Positions 11,100 to 21,643 of a stretch of DNA of 64,000 nucleotides are shown piece by piece. The stretch is from Lasiosphaeria ovina. Taxonomy: Eukaryota; Ascomycota; Sordariomycetes; Sordariales; Lasiosphaeriaceae. Location: assembly GCA_033439765.1 (NCBI GenBank), contig JAULSN010000003.1, positions 806,001-870,000 on the forward strand, in the 5' to 3' direction. The notes below the pieces were generated by a model. It was not told where the DNA came from, did no database searches, and was given only the letters and a program-made list of their open reading frames with translations. The stretch's first letter is position 1. Each line of letters opens with the position of its first letter. Made by a program: the position numbers and the translations under genes.

Positions 11100-12800
11100 A
11101 TCCTTAATATGTGACGGGTGAATCATCCTTCGAGAGAGCAATGAGATAGTCAAAGCTTCAAATTAAAAGCGGACTGGAATCGAGGATATTCCTTCCGCCC
11201 CCTCCGTACTTCGCCCCACTACATACAGTCAAACGTCCAGGCTGCAATGCATGCCAACAGAATCCTATTTTGCGACTAACGTCACCGCTAACGTGGCCGT
11301 ACCCTATGCGGCATGGTTAGCTTAAACCGAGGAACGCACCGGAATCTCCGGATGGCAACGTTTGTCGAGGGTCCAAAATTGGGCCACACTGCTGTGCAGG
11401 CTAGGCTCACCCATGGCTCACCCAAGCTCAGGAGCGGCTCAGGGTCACGCACGAACATGAAAATTACTGAAGGTAACTTTAGGGTAAAACATAGACCTGT
11501 TGTTTCGTTATTTTTTACGGTCACTAGTACTGAAGGGGGGTGGATAAGATTTAGGAGGTTTATTATATTCGTTCAGGAGGATGAGACTGTACAGATGGTT
11601 GCGAGGGATCTAGGTGGGCTCGGGGGGGTGGAGTTTATACCTAGTGAGAGGTGGATTGATGGTAATCGAAGTTCAAGTTGGAGATTGCATGCTAAAAGGG
11701 ACCAATTACTCACTGTGGGCTAGGGTTGAAGAAAGGAGACGGGCGTTAGATATCACCATATAATTAAGAATTCACGATGCTATTAAAATAAATAGCAAAC
11801 TGCGTGCCTTGTAGGCTTTATAGTAATCCTAATCCAAGATTATATTGCTACATACTGTAAGTGCCTTAAAACTACCTTACATGCTAAGGAGAGTAGATGG
11901 GGTCTACAATGAGAGGAGGTAGGGTCTTGATACAGAGGAGAGAGTGTAGGTTGAACCCCTTTGTTAATAGCGGTCAATGTGCGTGAAGAAAGTAACAAAA
12001 TGATGTTGATACAGGTACTGCCCTACCCACTTGGTATGTGCACAGTGTCTGCTGTTGTGTGGTCTAACAGTACACTGGCTAGAGATTCGTTACCGCCTGG
12101 TTTTTCGGGACAGCGGCTGTCTTCTCGGCTCTCATCTCTATTTCAACGTGAATCCCTACGCAATGGCTCGGTGGGCAAGCGTTCATGTAGTCTGCGCAGC
12201 CCTTTTCTGTAAAGTCGCCCACGGGCATAGGGTATACTGAGAGGGCATGGCTGATGTTTTTGGAGGCAAATAGCTTGCGTAGTTGTCCGAATTGGGACCG
12301 CAGCAAGACCATGATCATTGGTTCTGTTTGCCCGAGACAAGGACGACTGTATTCAGCTTTGAAAGTTGGGGCCCAGTGATGGCTGGACTATCCGCGTTGT
12401 CTTTGGCATGAGTAAGGTTCTCCACGCTGTCGAAGGGAAGCATATCAGCTCCAAGGATCATGAGGCCTTCCAGGTTGGGCAGACCATTTGTCAGCTCGGC
12501 AAACGAACAAGTCAACCTGCAGGCAGGCATTTTTTTCTTCGGGCCAAATTTTACCACCACAACGCAGCCAAAAAGATCACCACCTACCTCCAAAAAACCA
12601 CACTTTCGCTCAATCAATCAGGTAAGTCAATGGCTGCATTCCGACCCGCCTAAGCATCCACACCTCGAACAACAGGCTTTCACGTAAGGCCAGCCGCAGG
12701 AGGTTGGCGTTGTTAGAAATCGGAGAAGAGGTCTGGCTAATCGATTCGGCGGACGAGAATGATCCTGATCCACGTTCAACTGGGTGGCATTCGGATGGCG
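11100..12800. other. AT-rich gene-poor stretch, likely decayed repeat DNA
   Basis: The sequence at about 11450-11960 is AT-rich on an A/G-biased strand with many stops, as in RIP-degraded transposons of filamentous fungi. No intact transposase or reverse transcriptase motif is readable. Confidence 0.35.
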
Positions 12801-12807
12801 GCTGTCT

Positions 12808-12830
12808 CAATCCAATTGTGTTGGATTGAG
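12808..12830. repeat. Short inverted repeat
   Basis: TCAATCCAA and TTGGATTGA flank a 5-nt centre, giving a perfect 9-bp inverted repeat just upstream of the tandem 189-bp repeat. Confidence 0.6.
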
Positions 12831-12869
12831 GGGATTCCTGGCCAGTCAACAGAGCCAGTTTGCTATGCC

Positions 12870-13250
12870 GGTTGACAGGCTCACACTACAAATAACATCA
12901 CCACTCTGTTTGGCCGGCCTCACATGCACGCATACAATTGACTATATGCAAATTGGCCCATTTCAACGAATTGGCCAACAGCCAGCGCAACATCCTGATT
13001 TGCACCAAGTTTATCGCATTTTCCTGGCTAGGCACAATGCGCGCATGTTAACATGCCCCCTGACAAGCTCAACACCGCAAATAACATCACCACTCTGTTT
13101 GACCGGCCTCACATGCATGCATGCATGCAATTGACTATATGCAAATTGGTCCATTTCAACGAATTGGCCAACATCCAGCGCAATACCCTGATTTGCACCA
13201 AATTTATCGCATTTTCCTGGCCGAGCGCAATACGCGCATGGTGACAGGTT
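12870..13250. repeat. Tandem duplication, unit about 189 bp, two copies
   Basis: The block beginning AATAACATCACCACTCTGTT at 12891 recurs at 13080. Shared text continues through GACTATATGCAAATTGG, CATTTCAACGAATTGGCCAACA, and TTATCGCATTTTCCTGGC. Copies differ by scattered substitutions and a CATG microsatellite expansion in the second copy (about 13112-13128). No gene is seen inside. Confidence 0.9.
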
Positions 13251-13476
13251 GACAGAGCTGCTGACTAAGGCTTGAAAATGAACACAATTGACGAAAAGCC
13301 GTATTCGGTTGATTTGCCCGGCATGTGGAAGGCCAAAAATCTACACATGGGGGGCAGTATCCAGAAGTACCCTAAAAAAGCGCGTTCCGGATACAGCTGC
13401 CAAGGCAGGGGGGTGGGTGGCAATACAATTAGGGTTGGGTGCGCCGAGTATTGCTCTTTTTATTAATCAGGTGCTT

Positions 13477-13786
13477 TTAACGTTCTTTATCCTCGGGACG
13501 CAAGAGCTCCCCCTTTGCCCTGCGCGGGGTTGGATCAGACGATGGATGCATATCGGCTGCGGCGATGGAGCCGACTTTAGACGCTAGGCCGCGGTTTTGA
13601 GCGAGCGAGCGTACGGAGCAGGCAGACCATGTTGAATGGGTGGAGTCTTGAGTTGCCATACTGAGGGTGATTGAAAGTCTTTAGGTCCTCGTAGAGAAAA
13701 GGGCTAACGATATGGTGCAAGCGCCAGCAGGTTTGCCCAAGTGACACAAGGTCGGAAAGGCCATACGCCCGTTCGCACACACACAT
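13477..13786 (-). pseudogene. F-box protein fragment
   Basis: The minus strand at 13577-13760 reads LSDLVSLGQTCWRLHHIV then PFLYEDLKTF and LLRTLARSKP. This is the second half of a fungal F-box (LxxLxxTCxxLHxxVxPxLY) followed by the usual LLRTLxxxP region. The frame ends at 13577 and continues only as unrelated text. The first half of the F-box is not readable upstream. It is a truncated relic of a ubiquitin-ligase adaptor type gene. Confidence 0.5.
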
Positions 13787-13984
13787 TGTCCACTTCTACG
13801 CATATTATGACTAGGATTTTTATGGGTACATGTCTTGTCCGGGACAGGATCGAGCGATTCCGGGAGGGCGATAAGACGTACCTTGCCGCAGCCAGACGAA
13901 GAGTTCAAATGCGTGGCGCAGATGAGAAGGAGCAAGAGGAACCTTGTAAACAGGAGGGAAGGGCAGGCGGCGCGAAAAAGAATT

Positions 13985-14710
13985 CACTCGAGACACGCGC
14001 GACATGTGGGGCGGGATGAAAATCCAGACCTTTCAGATAATAGCGATGGAGGCATGGTTAACTTTTGGTAGCGACAAAATTTGTTGCCGAGGGACTATAG
14101 TTTTTAGTTTTAGTTTTCGAACGTATTATGTCGCCTTAAAATTGACCCTAGTGTGTAAAATTCTCTTTCCTAGCTTCTGTTTCCTTCCTTAGCTTACGCC
14201 CGAATGCCCTCAAACTCCCTCACAACCGGAGATCCGCTTAGTCTACGGCATTCCAGTTGCCCTGAAGGCCCGGCCGGGATACTGATTTCTGTGGGGATAT
14301 TCAGAAGTCTTGTTGGCTATATAAAGACGCTTTTTACCTATATTTTAGACCGATCTAATCAGACAATTCAATGCTCAGTCGATCCAGATTACGTATAACA
14401 TATTAACTACGAAATCATCCCTCGAACCTATTTATAATGTCCGTTCTTGACTCACTTCCTCCCGATAAAATCAATATTATATACCACTCGAGACACGCGA
14501 TATATGGGGCGGGATGAAAAATAAACTTGTACGAGACTTTTCTATATAGATAGCAGGTATCTAGGTATGGTTAACTTTCGGTAGCGACAAAATTTGTTGC
14601 CGAGGGACCATAGAGTTTTAGTTTTTGAACGTATTAATTACGAAATCTTCCCTCGAACCTATATATAATATCCTCACTTCCCCCCGGCAAAATCAACATC
14701 ATATCTCCAT
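13985..14710 (+). repeat. Tandem duplication of the upstream region of the 14.7-kb gene
   Basis: The text starting CACTCGAGACACGCG at 13985 recurs at 14485. Both copies contain GTAGCGACAAAATTTGTTGC (about 14066 and 14581), a GAACGTATTA block, ACGAAATC with CCCTCGAACCTA, and an AAAATCAA run. Copy 1 is 13985-14484 and is interrupted by a 272-bp LTR; copy 2 is 14485-14710 and lies directly upstream of the ATG at 14734. TATATAATA at about 14662 may be the TATA element. Confidence 0.9.
14129..14400 (+). mobile_element. Solo LTR (272 bp) with 5-bp target-site duplication
   Basis: The insert interrupts copy 1 of a duplicated sequence whose other copy lacks it, so its edges are defined. It begins TGTCGCC and ends ATAACA (TG...CA ends), and is flanked by TATTA at 14124-14128 and 14401-14405. 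A TATATAAAG box lies near 14319, as expected for an LTR promoter. A diverged relative in opposite orientation lies at 57344-57650. No internal retrotransposon coding region is adjacent, so recombination between the two LTRs of one element is the likely origin. Confidence 0.85.
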
Positions 14711-14733
14711 TCTCGGGCAAATCGGCGAACACC

Positions 14734-15534
14734 ATGGCAATACCACATCTCACGCCACGCGATTACGGCGTCAAGTACCACATCATTATTGACGTGGACG
14801 CACGGCTCTCGGATCGCCACGATGTCGAGAGCTCCCCATGGGATGCTATCGTCATATTCGAGACTAACGCCGTCGACCTGGCGGCATTCATGCAGCAGGG
14901 TCTATTTTGGACGACGCGTAATCTGCTAACGCCCGTCGCCGGACAAGAGCTGCTGTGGAAGGAATTGGCTCCTGGACACGACGACTACTACGACGACCCC
15001 GGCCCCGTCCTAACCTGGAGACTGCGCGAGTTCCCCGACAGCCCGGCCGCCGAGTCCCGTTGGACCGGATATATTATCCTGTCTACAACCCCGGATCAGA
15101 AGCTATCCGAGTTCGGCCTGGGCGAGATAATGAGAGGGAACATCACGCTGGCACGTGTCTCGAGCGCCTTCGGCAAAACGGTCTTTTATTTCGACCCAGA
15201 AGATCCTGAAGAGGGTATGAATCTCATATCCGATAACCCTCCGTCCGATCTCTGGTGGCTTTGGCCGAGGGAGTCTACTACCCTTGGAGGGGGTTCGGGT
15301 CTTGGGCTATCAAACCGGGATATGGGCGGAAGCGGCTATACCGAGGGCCATCGCTATATCGGCTATCGTCGTACATCGTGGAAGGACGTCGTCTTATTCT
15401 TATTAACTAGGGCGTTCCGGAAGATAGCTCGGGGGCTTTCGATATTAGTATATACAGCGGGTATAGTGGTACTATTACTAGGCTCGGTGGTTATGATTGT
15501 CGGCCTGCGGGACTACGAAAGTTTGGAGGGCTAA
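14734..15534 (+). CDS. Uncharacterised membrane-anchored protein, 266 aa
   Basis: A single uninterrupted exon encodes 266 aa. The N-terminal part (MAIPHLTPRDYGVKYHIIID) leads into a soluble region with GLFWTTRNLL (about residue 56), WRLREFPDSPAAESRWTGYI (about 93) and DLWWLWPRES (about 170). A single hydrophobic helix near residues 233-254 (ILVYTAGIVVLLLGSVVMIV) ends the protein, predicting a C-terminal tail anchor. I do not recognise the family. The decayed copy at 5120-5699 preserves the same conserved blocks, so these are probably the functional core. Its promoter is duplicated upstream, with a solo LTR in the distal copy. Confidence 0.7.
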   Translation: MAIPHLTPRDYGVKYHIIIDVDARLSDRHDVESSPWDAIVIFETNAVDLAAFMQQGLFWTTRNLLTPVAGQELLWKELAPGHDDYYDDPGPVLTWRLREFPDSPAAESRWTGYIILSTTPDQKLSEFGLGEIMRGNITLARVSSAFGKTVFYFDPEDPEEGMNLISDNPPSDLWWLWPRESTTLGGGSGLGLSNRDMGGSGYTEGHRYIGYRRTSWKDVVLFLLTRAFRKIARGLSILVYTAGIVVLLLGSVVMIVGLRDYESLEG

Positions 15535-15599
15535 TTGGTAAGCTGCTTCATGTGATTATTTATAATAATATTTATCACCGTGGGCTCATTACTTACGTT

Positions 15600-15871
15600 A
15601 GTCACCCCACCAGACACCTGCCAGCAGAACCAGCGCAAATGGCCCGCAGGTTGGCCTTGGAGAAAACATTTTCGTTGCAATCGACGACGATGCGGTTTCG
15701 TAAAACGCGAAAGATAGATAGGGAGCCTCATCGTCCGCTTTTGCCGAGAAGAATTGGTTGTCGTCGGCATTTTGGAGAAGCTCGAAGATGAAGCGGACGT
15801 CGGCCGTGTAGAGGGTCCTTGGCAATCCCGGTGACCGGTCTCGAGCTTGTTGTCTGGAGATGCTAGATGCC
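15600..15871 (-). pseudogene. N-terminal fragment of an HSP90-like ATPase (NO VEIN/sacsin-type) protein
   Basis: The minus-strand frame starting at the ATG at about 15871 contains TADVRFIFELLQNADDNQF. This carries the ExxQNADD motif (N-box of GHKL ATPases) of very large fungal and plant proteins. The match continues through APYLSF; after a single-base frame slip near 15708 it continues as NRIVVDCNENVFSKANLRAI, the next block of the same domain. The reading then ends at a stop at about 15600. Family members exceed 1000 residues, so this is a roughly 90-codon, frame-shifted stub. Confidence 0.7.
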
Positions 15872-16389
15872 ATATTGGGATGGGAGGACGAATCAATCAA
15901 ATGGTTTGGTGATTATGCTGTGCAGCTATGTTCACCGTGGGTAACAATAAGGATGTGATACCAGAAAAACAACGCAAGTCATGGTCAATTTATCGAGGCC
16001 CCCTTCACCACGCCCCATTTGGGGATAGGTACTTTTCGGAACATCGCTTGGCGCCAAATATTGGCGTGAAAGATAATTACTTGGCTTGTGTTATTCATCG
16101 GTACCCCAACCCAGGTCGCACAGTAAGGTAAGGGGATTCTGGCAGCGGTTTGGAAACCCATCGCATCGTGCCACTCACTCTTCAGAATTGTTCTATAGCC
16201 GCCCGCGGTGAGGCTGCTCGACCGAGCCACACTCCTCTTATCGTTCTGCGAACAACCGGCATCACATCCGTATTTAGTTCTGAGGTCGGGAGAAAACCCC
16301 CACACATCACTGGAACAGGCAAGGGTCGGATTCGAAATTGTTACAGCGTATTTGGTGCCCGGGCGGTGCGACATCCACGTCGTTATCGG

Positions 16390-17007
16390 CGATCATGGAT
16401 GCCGGGGATGCATCTCCATATTGCGGACCTGAATGAGGTGTATGAGCTGCAGGGGATGCTCGCTGACGAGAAGGAGACCTCGAATGACCTGTGAGATAGC
16501 CTCGAGACAGTACAGAATCGGCCTAATGAGGTGGAGGAGAGCAGGGCAGCTACCGAGAAGGAGCTCGTCCACGAGAAGCTCAGCGAGGCCCAGGCCTCGC
16601 TTGCCACATCTAACAACCGCCTCGGGAGCATACGGTTCGACAACAACGGCCGCCATCACGTCGTCGTCCAGGCGCCGCCGCCCGGACAGTTCCAGTATGG
16701 GAACCACGGCCCAGTGGTCCCCAGCCAACAACAGGCCCAAGCGTCCGCACATAACACCGTCGTCTCTCTCCAGGCGACACTACTCAAACAGCGCGACGAG
16801 GAGATCGCCCAGCCGAGGTTACTTTCTAACGGTCTCCAGCGCCAGGTCGAAGAACAGGACGAGGAGATTGCCGAGCTCAATTCGACGGTCACCACTCTTC
16901 TAAGCCAACCCTGCGCGCAATGCACGAAAGATGCAGAGAAGCTGCTGGGAACTGAGGGAGAGGATGATCTATGGCTTCCCCGCAGACCGAGTTCGGCTGT
17001 ATTCTGA
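16390..17007 (+). pseudogene. Coiled-coil protein relic with one in-frame stop
   Basis: One plus-strand frame runs from about 16390 to 17007 with a single TGA at 16492-16494. On both sides it shows the same Glu/Leu-rich heptad-like composition: DLNEVYELQGMLADEKET before, then EKELVHEKLSEAQASLATSN and QVEEQDEEIAELNSTVTTLL after. A Pro/Gln-rich spacer (QAPPPGQFQYG) and a CAQC pair occur near the end. No family is recognised. An intact gene could begin downstream of the stop (ATG 16531, 158 aa), but the continuous coiled coil suggests a nonsense mutation. Confidence 0.5.
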
Positions 17008-17619
17008 GGCTGAGGACCGATGTGGTGATCGGGAAGCCGGGGGGGGGGGGGGCACAGGGCCGCGTTGGCGGTGGTGTTGGGGAGATAATGTGTCATGTGC
17101 ATTGGCTAGCTAACTCGTGGAGGAGCAGAGCCCCGTATAAAATGAACCAGGGGGAAAAGAACAAGGTCAAAGACGCAAACGGCGTCGTAGTAATTATGTC
17201 GGTAGTGGGGGTCGGTGCATTGTCGTCTTGCCGGGGGGAAGCCCGAGTGTGCGATGACGATTGCGCCAATGTAGCATTGAGAGCTTGGGGGAGTCTCAAT
17301 CCTGTAGATGTTGTGGCAGACACAAGAGCAAGCCCGGAACGAAGGCGAGGACAATAGCAGCGGGGACGGCGGCGGCGGTGAACCTAGCTTCGAGTGAGCC
17401 TTGGAGCTCAATTTGTCCATGGATTTATTGCCCTTCATAGGGCGCGGCGCCACCCGGGCATCTTTCTTGGTGCGGCCGAGGACAGAGGCGATTGCACGGG
17501 GTCGGGGGATTGTCGACATACGGTGCTGCCGTAGCGATGTGGTTGTTATGAAGCCCCCTGGAGAGGTCAAGTAGTGGAGAAAGAAAAAAATTTAGCGATA
17601 GAATTTAACGCTATGGATA

Positions 17620-17825
17620 AAAAAACCCCCAAAAAACCCCCAAAAAACCAAGAAACAAAAAAAAAACAAAAAAAACAAAAGAAACAAAAGAAACAAAAGA
17701 AACAAAAGAAACAAAAGAAACAAAAGAAACAAAAGAAACAAAAGAAAAAAAAGAAAAAAAAGAAAAAAAAGAAAAAAAAGAAACAAAAGAAAACAAAAAA
17801 GAACCAAAAAAAAAAAAAAAAAACG
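17620..17825. repeat. A-rich minisatellite, 9-bp unit
   Basis: A 9-bp unit AAACAAAAG is repeated about eight times around 17680-17750, followed by AAAAAAAAG variants and a terminal poly-A of about 16. One strand is almost pure A with regularly spaced C and G. It lies immediately downstream of the 3' end of the small membrane protein gene (stop at 17826). Confidence 0.95.
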
Positions 17826-18285
17826 CTACTTCCCGCCGCTGCGGGTAGAGTTAAAGATAGTAGCCATCCAATCCAGCCGTCCATCCCACTTCTGCACGGC
17901 AATTACACCCCCGATCCCCACCGCCAAGGCCACCACCACAATCGCGATGGCCACCGCCACTTCCACCCACCAGAACCCATCCACCACCGCCTCGGCACTT
18001 CGAACGCACTTAACCAACATATCCGGCCATGTGCGGCCAACAACAGCGGACCCCTCCCTCTTGACCCCCCCGGTCTTGTCATGATCACCCATGCCGCCGC
18101 GTCCGCCCTCCTCGTCGCTTTTTCCGCGCTCGAGGTCAGGGGTACGGGTACGAGGCTGTTACGTAGGTAGTTACCCACAACCTATTAGCCCAAATGAACT
18201 AGCAATGGAGCATGGACAAGGCTAGATTGGGAAAGAAGTAGGTAGGCTAGGAGTGGCTTACTTTCCTCTGTTTCTGCGGCGCCAT
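17826..18285 (-). CDS. Small single-pass membrane protein, 117 aa
   Basis: Exon 1 (18285-18262) encodes MAPQKQRK and ends at a GTAAGC donor. The intron (18261-18156) ends in ACGTAACAG. Exon 2 (18155-17826) opens in phase as PRTRTPDLERGKSDEEGG and continues to a TAG at 17826-17828. The product has a charged, Gly/Arg/Glu-rich N-terminal half, then a hydrophobic helix (VAVAIAIVVVALAVGIGGVI) and a short tail with an NST glycosylation sequon. No family is recognised; it resembles small fungal tail-anchored proteins. The coding frame is short, so support comes from splice sites in the right phase and a well-formed transmembrane helix. Confidence 0.55.
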
Positions 18286-18499
18286 GGGTGATTGGGAGGG
18301 AGGGAGGCGTGGTCTTGGCTGTTGTTTTGGATGGCTGGATGCGTTGGCTGAGAGGTTCGACAGTAGTAAGGCGGCGTGAATGGCAGAGTTCTGGTGGCGA
18401 TGGCTACAGCGATGTGTGGTGATGGGGCGGTGGCTGATCGAGGGTGGTTGCTTGTGCAGATGTGGGTTGGATGACTGGATGGATAGGATCAGTCTCCAA

Positions 18500-20170
18500 T
18501 GATTCATATGATGATTGATGATGATGTTTGGATGAAGAATTTAAAAAAACAGAACAGCCTGCACCGCGCCGTAAATAAAATGCCTGTTGGTCGTAGAGCT
18601 CTTTCCTCTGATCTCGTCACATCCGAGCCTTATCTGGCTGCTCCTTCTTTAAGATATTTCGTTCCTCGACCCGTTTCCCTTATTTCTCGCACCATTCCTT
18701 CCTTCATATTGAGTGCCTACTCTATGGACACTCTTCCCTCTCTCGCTTGCTCCTGCCTGCCTTGCCAACCTTTACAAGCATTTTGCCTCTTCCGTAAATT
18801 ACAGCGCACAACAGGGCCACTCCAGCGCCCCGGAAGTCAACTCAACCCCAGTGGAGTGAGGGGGGGGAGGTTCCAAAATCGCTGAGCTGTGTGACTGCAG
18901 TGTTTTATCACAGGCGGAGTAATTGCTGACAACCAGCTAGAAATAAGTTTCCCGAGTATATTAAGGGGTTTGTTTACACGGCTGCCAATTATAATCTACG
19001 GGCCTAAATATATAAATAGTGAGGTATGTTCAGTGCGCTGTGTGACGTATTAAGAGTGGTCAAGAAGGTTACGAAAACAAACCGCATGCGGATGAGGCCT
19101 GAAAACGCATTTTCAAAGCTTTCCTCAAACTATGATCATTTCAGGGGTCTGACCGGTAGCCTTGTGAGTTGTTTATTTACGCACTACATCAATTGAGGAC
19201 GCCTAAACAGAGTGGTAGTGTTAGTTGTAGTGTTGAGTCTGTCAACCGGCACAGTGGACCGGCTCTATTGACTGGCCTTAGAATCACGTTGAATTGTGGG
19301 CCCTTGAGTGGGTGGCTGCATTGAAAAGTACTGATATTACCGCTAAAAAACTCTACAGTTTATACACAGCCGCCTCCTAAGAACGAAGATTTCCGCTCGC
19401 GGCCGTTCATTGCATCTCGGGTTCCTACATGAGCGAGGAAACCCCTCTAGAGGTGTGTGAGGCGACACTCGCAGTGGCAACGCTCAGTTGTACATACAAC
19501 TTGAGTTGGGCTAAATCAGGCGGTTGATCCAAAACCAAAACTGGCCAGATGGGCCATTCTCTGAACCACTCATTTACAAACGCCACCTGGCAAAGGCTGT
19601 CACGGTCCGCGCCGTCAACCGCATCCACAGTGTGCATGCATCGTTGGGCGCCATCATAGGATGTCGGGCGACATGACGTGTACTCTATTTCGGGCGCTTC
19701 GGCGCAAAATATGGCAAGTATTGTCAAGAGCCTGCCGCAAGGTTAATTTGCTTGCGACCGACATGTCCCACTGAGCCCTATCAAGACCAAGGCAGAATTT
19801 GAGTAGACAAGTTTCAGTGATTCGTTGAGGCAGTCTTGACAGTGCATAGCCTTAGATTGGGCCCGAACTATCCCGGCCCTGCTACTAGCACTAAAAATGC
19901 TCAAGGCAGAAATACTAGGGCGAATGGAGAGACGTTGTCCTACACACTCTGCCAGGGCTTGTCGGGTGGTTCAGCCATGGGAAATTGTAAGGCGAACTAG
20001 ATTGGTTGGCAACAAGGCCATATGTTCAGTATCTCACCATACTTCTGATATCCATCTCATCTGGCTATGTCGCCGCTGCTATTGCTCAAATAGCAACTAC
20101 ATCGGTCCAGACACTGCGACATCACATCCCAAGTATTCAACACTCATATTCACACCCAACCATCAAATCG
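18500..20170. other. Gene-poor stretch
   Basis: No domain is recognised. AT-rich tracts at 18900-19400 look like degraded intergenic or repeat DNA. The 100-codon minus frame at 19425-19727 has no known motif. Confidence 0.35.
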
Positions 20171-20222
20171 CCGAGATGGAGGAGTTTAATATTGAGGCGG
20201 ATATGGCTCTTCATTGGATGAA

Positions 20223-20372
20223 ATGACTGAAGAAGAGCTTTGTTCTTTTGTAGAGATGTAAGAAGATGCCGCAAACGATGAGCAAATCGAATTGTACATC
20301 TGCACCTGCTTCCTCATCTACAAGAGATCGGCTTCAACAGAAAATCTTAAACAAGCTATTCAGCGGACAGGT
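20223..20372 (+). pseudogene. Possible TPR-type repeat remnant
   Basis: The frame opening ATGACTGAAGAAGAG contains one TAA and then IELYICTCFLIYKRSASTEN followed by LKQAIQRT, ending at a GTGAGC donor. The LYxRTGxxxDLxxAI pattern is typical of TPR/CHAT or kinesin-light-chain-like fungal proteins. The frame is too short for a confident call. Confidence 0.25.
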
Positions 20373-20413
20373 GAGCAACCATAATATCGAGTGCCGGTCT
20401 CAATGTTAATATC

Positions 20414-21643
20414 CTACGAAGCCGGGACTTGCACTGACGACGCCGGCGCGGTTTTCAGCGCCGCCTCCGAAACGGGCGGCGTCAGCGGCCAGCGCGCGCT
20501 GAGCTGCAGCCACTCGATCTTCTTTGCGAGCTCGGCCTCGGTGCCGCGCCAGGTGCGGCCCTTGAGGTGGCGGACGCACAGCTTGCGGCCGTCGTCGGGG
20601 TAGTACAGCCAGCAGGCCCAGCGGCGCCACTGGCCATCCTTCATCTCGCAGCGGGCGCGGTGGCCGGCCGTGTCCTCGATGAAGGCGCCGCGCAGCATCG
20701 ACATGCGGTTCGGGAACACGAGCGCCAGGTAGTGCGCCGTCGACGCCAGGTGCGGCTTGTCGTGCCAGAAGAAGAGCGGCGTGAGCGGGATCTTTTGGGG
20801 GGCGCCTTGCGGACTCGGGGCCGTGGCTGCCGAGGATCGCGGAGTAAAGTTTTGCTTGTGCAGGTTCGTCAGCGCGCGCAGGGCGGGGAACTGCACGACG
20901 TGGTCCGAGGTCGCGTAGCTGACCATGCGGATCGACGGGAAGCACACGTATTTGACGGGCACGGTGAGGACCTGGCGGTCCATGTCGTCGGCCGCGGTGT
21001 CGGCGGGGGAGGAATCGGACTCGGACGCGTGCCGCTCCTGCTCCTGCATGATGTCGAGCAGCGGGCCGATGGGGATGTCGGCGACGAGGGCCCAGTCGTG
21101 CTGGTGCACCCACACGTAGGGCGTCTCGGTCAGCCGCAGGGCCGAGCGCACGGCCAGACCGAAGCCCAGACGCACCTCGGGCTCGATGAAGGTGACGCGG
21201 CCGTCGCGGGTGCGCGATATCGCGAGCGGCACGTTGTTGTTCTGCTTGGCGTACTGGATGGACCCAAACTCGGCCTCGGCCGACGACAGCACCATGTCGC
21301 GGCCATGGCTGTCGGTGTCTTCCCCGGGCGGCGTAAGCGCATACTGGTCAAGGATGAGCCGCTTGGCGTTGTCCTTGTAGGCGGCAAACTTCTGGGCAAA
21401 GTCGGCTGTGACCTGGCCCTTTTTTAATCGCGCGCGCGTGGTGATGTGGTCGTACGTGTCGATGACCAGAATGACACGGTATTCCAAAAGGGCGGGGCAG
21501 TGTGCGCGGAAAGACAAGAGGACCGCCGACAAGAGCTCGGCCGACGGCGCGGAAGGCGTGGGCGACGTGGTGATGATGAGCGTCACAAGATCGCGATTGA
21601 ACCCCGGCGGCACAGGCGGGGTCGGCAACTGTTGGGCGGACAT
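20414..21643 (-). CDS. Conserved fungal protein, glycosyltransferase-A-like, 409 aa
   Basis: An intronless frame of 409 codons starts at the ATG at 21643. DLVTLIITTSPTPSAPS near the N-terminus, then YRVILVIDTYD, resemble the first strands of a nucleotide-sugar transferase fold. GFGLAVRSALRLTETPYVWV and HQHDWAL (about residues 160-190) would correspond to the region with an acidic/metal-site motif. A C-terminal FFWHDKPHLASTAHY and a Trp-rich stretch (WRRWACWLYYPDD) follow. No signal peptide is visible. The fold is inferred from the strand pattern only; the substrate cannot be named. GC and codon use are typical of a real gene, and the opposite-strand frames are shadows. Confidence 0.65.
   Translation of the reverse strand: MSAQQLPTPPVPPGFNRDLVTLIITTSPTPSAPSAELLSAVLLSFRAHCPALLEYRVILVIDTYDHITTRARLKKGQVTADFAQKFAAYKDNAKRLILDQYALTPPGEDTDSHGRDMVLSSAEAEFGSIQYAKQNNNVPLAISRTRDGRVTFIEPEVRLGFGLAVRSALRLTETPYVWVHQHDWALVADIPIGPLLDIMQEQERHASESDSSPADTAADDMDRQVLTVPVKYVCFPSIRMVSYATSDHVVQFPALRALTNLHKQNFTPRSSAATAPSPQGAPQKIPLTPLFFWHDKPHLASTAHYLALVFPNRMSMLRGAFIEDTAGHRARCEMKDGQWRRWACWLYYPDDGRKLCVRHLKGRTWRGTEAELAKKIEWLQLSARWPLTPPVSEAALKTAPASSVQVPAS

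Noticed and set aside
11313..11723. A 136-codon plus-strand frame as a gene
   Set aside because: No start context, domain or splice signal was found; it lies in AT-rich, degraded-looking DNA.
12870..13250. CRISPR-like array or transposon terminal repeats
   Set aside because: Two direct copies of 189 bp with no spacers, no inverted ends and no target duplication.
17600..17830. CRISPR-like array
   Set aside because: The units are 9 bp with no spacers; this is a simple minisatellite.
17574..18170. A plus-strand frame with a long poly-Lys/Gln run
   Set aside because: It is created by the A-rich minisatellite, and the text after it is antisense to the small membrane protein gene.
20567..21427. 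A 286-codon plus-strand frame
   Set aside because: Antisense shadow of the 409-aa gene; Val/Gly/Arg-rich with no motif.
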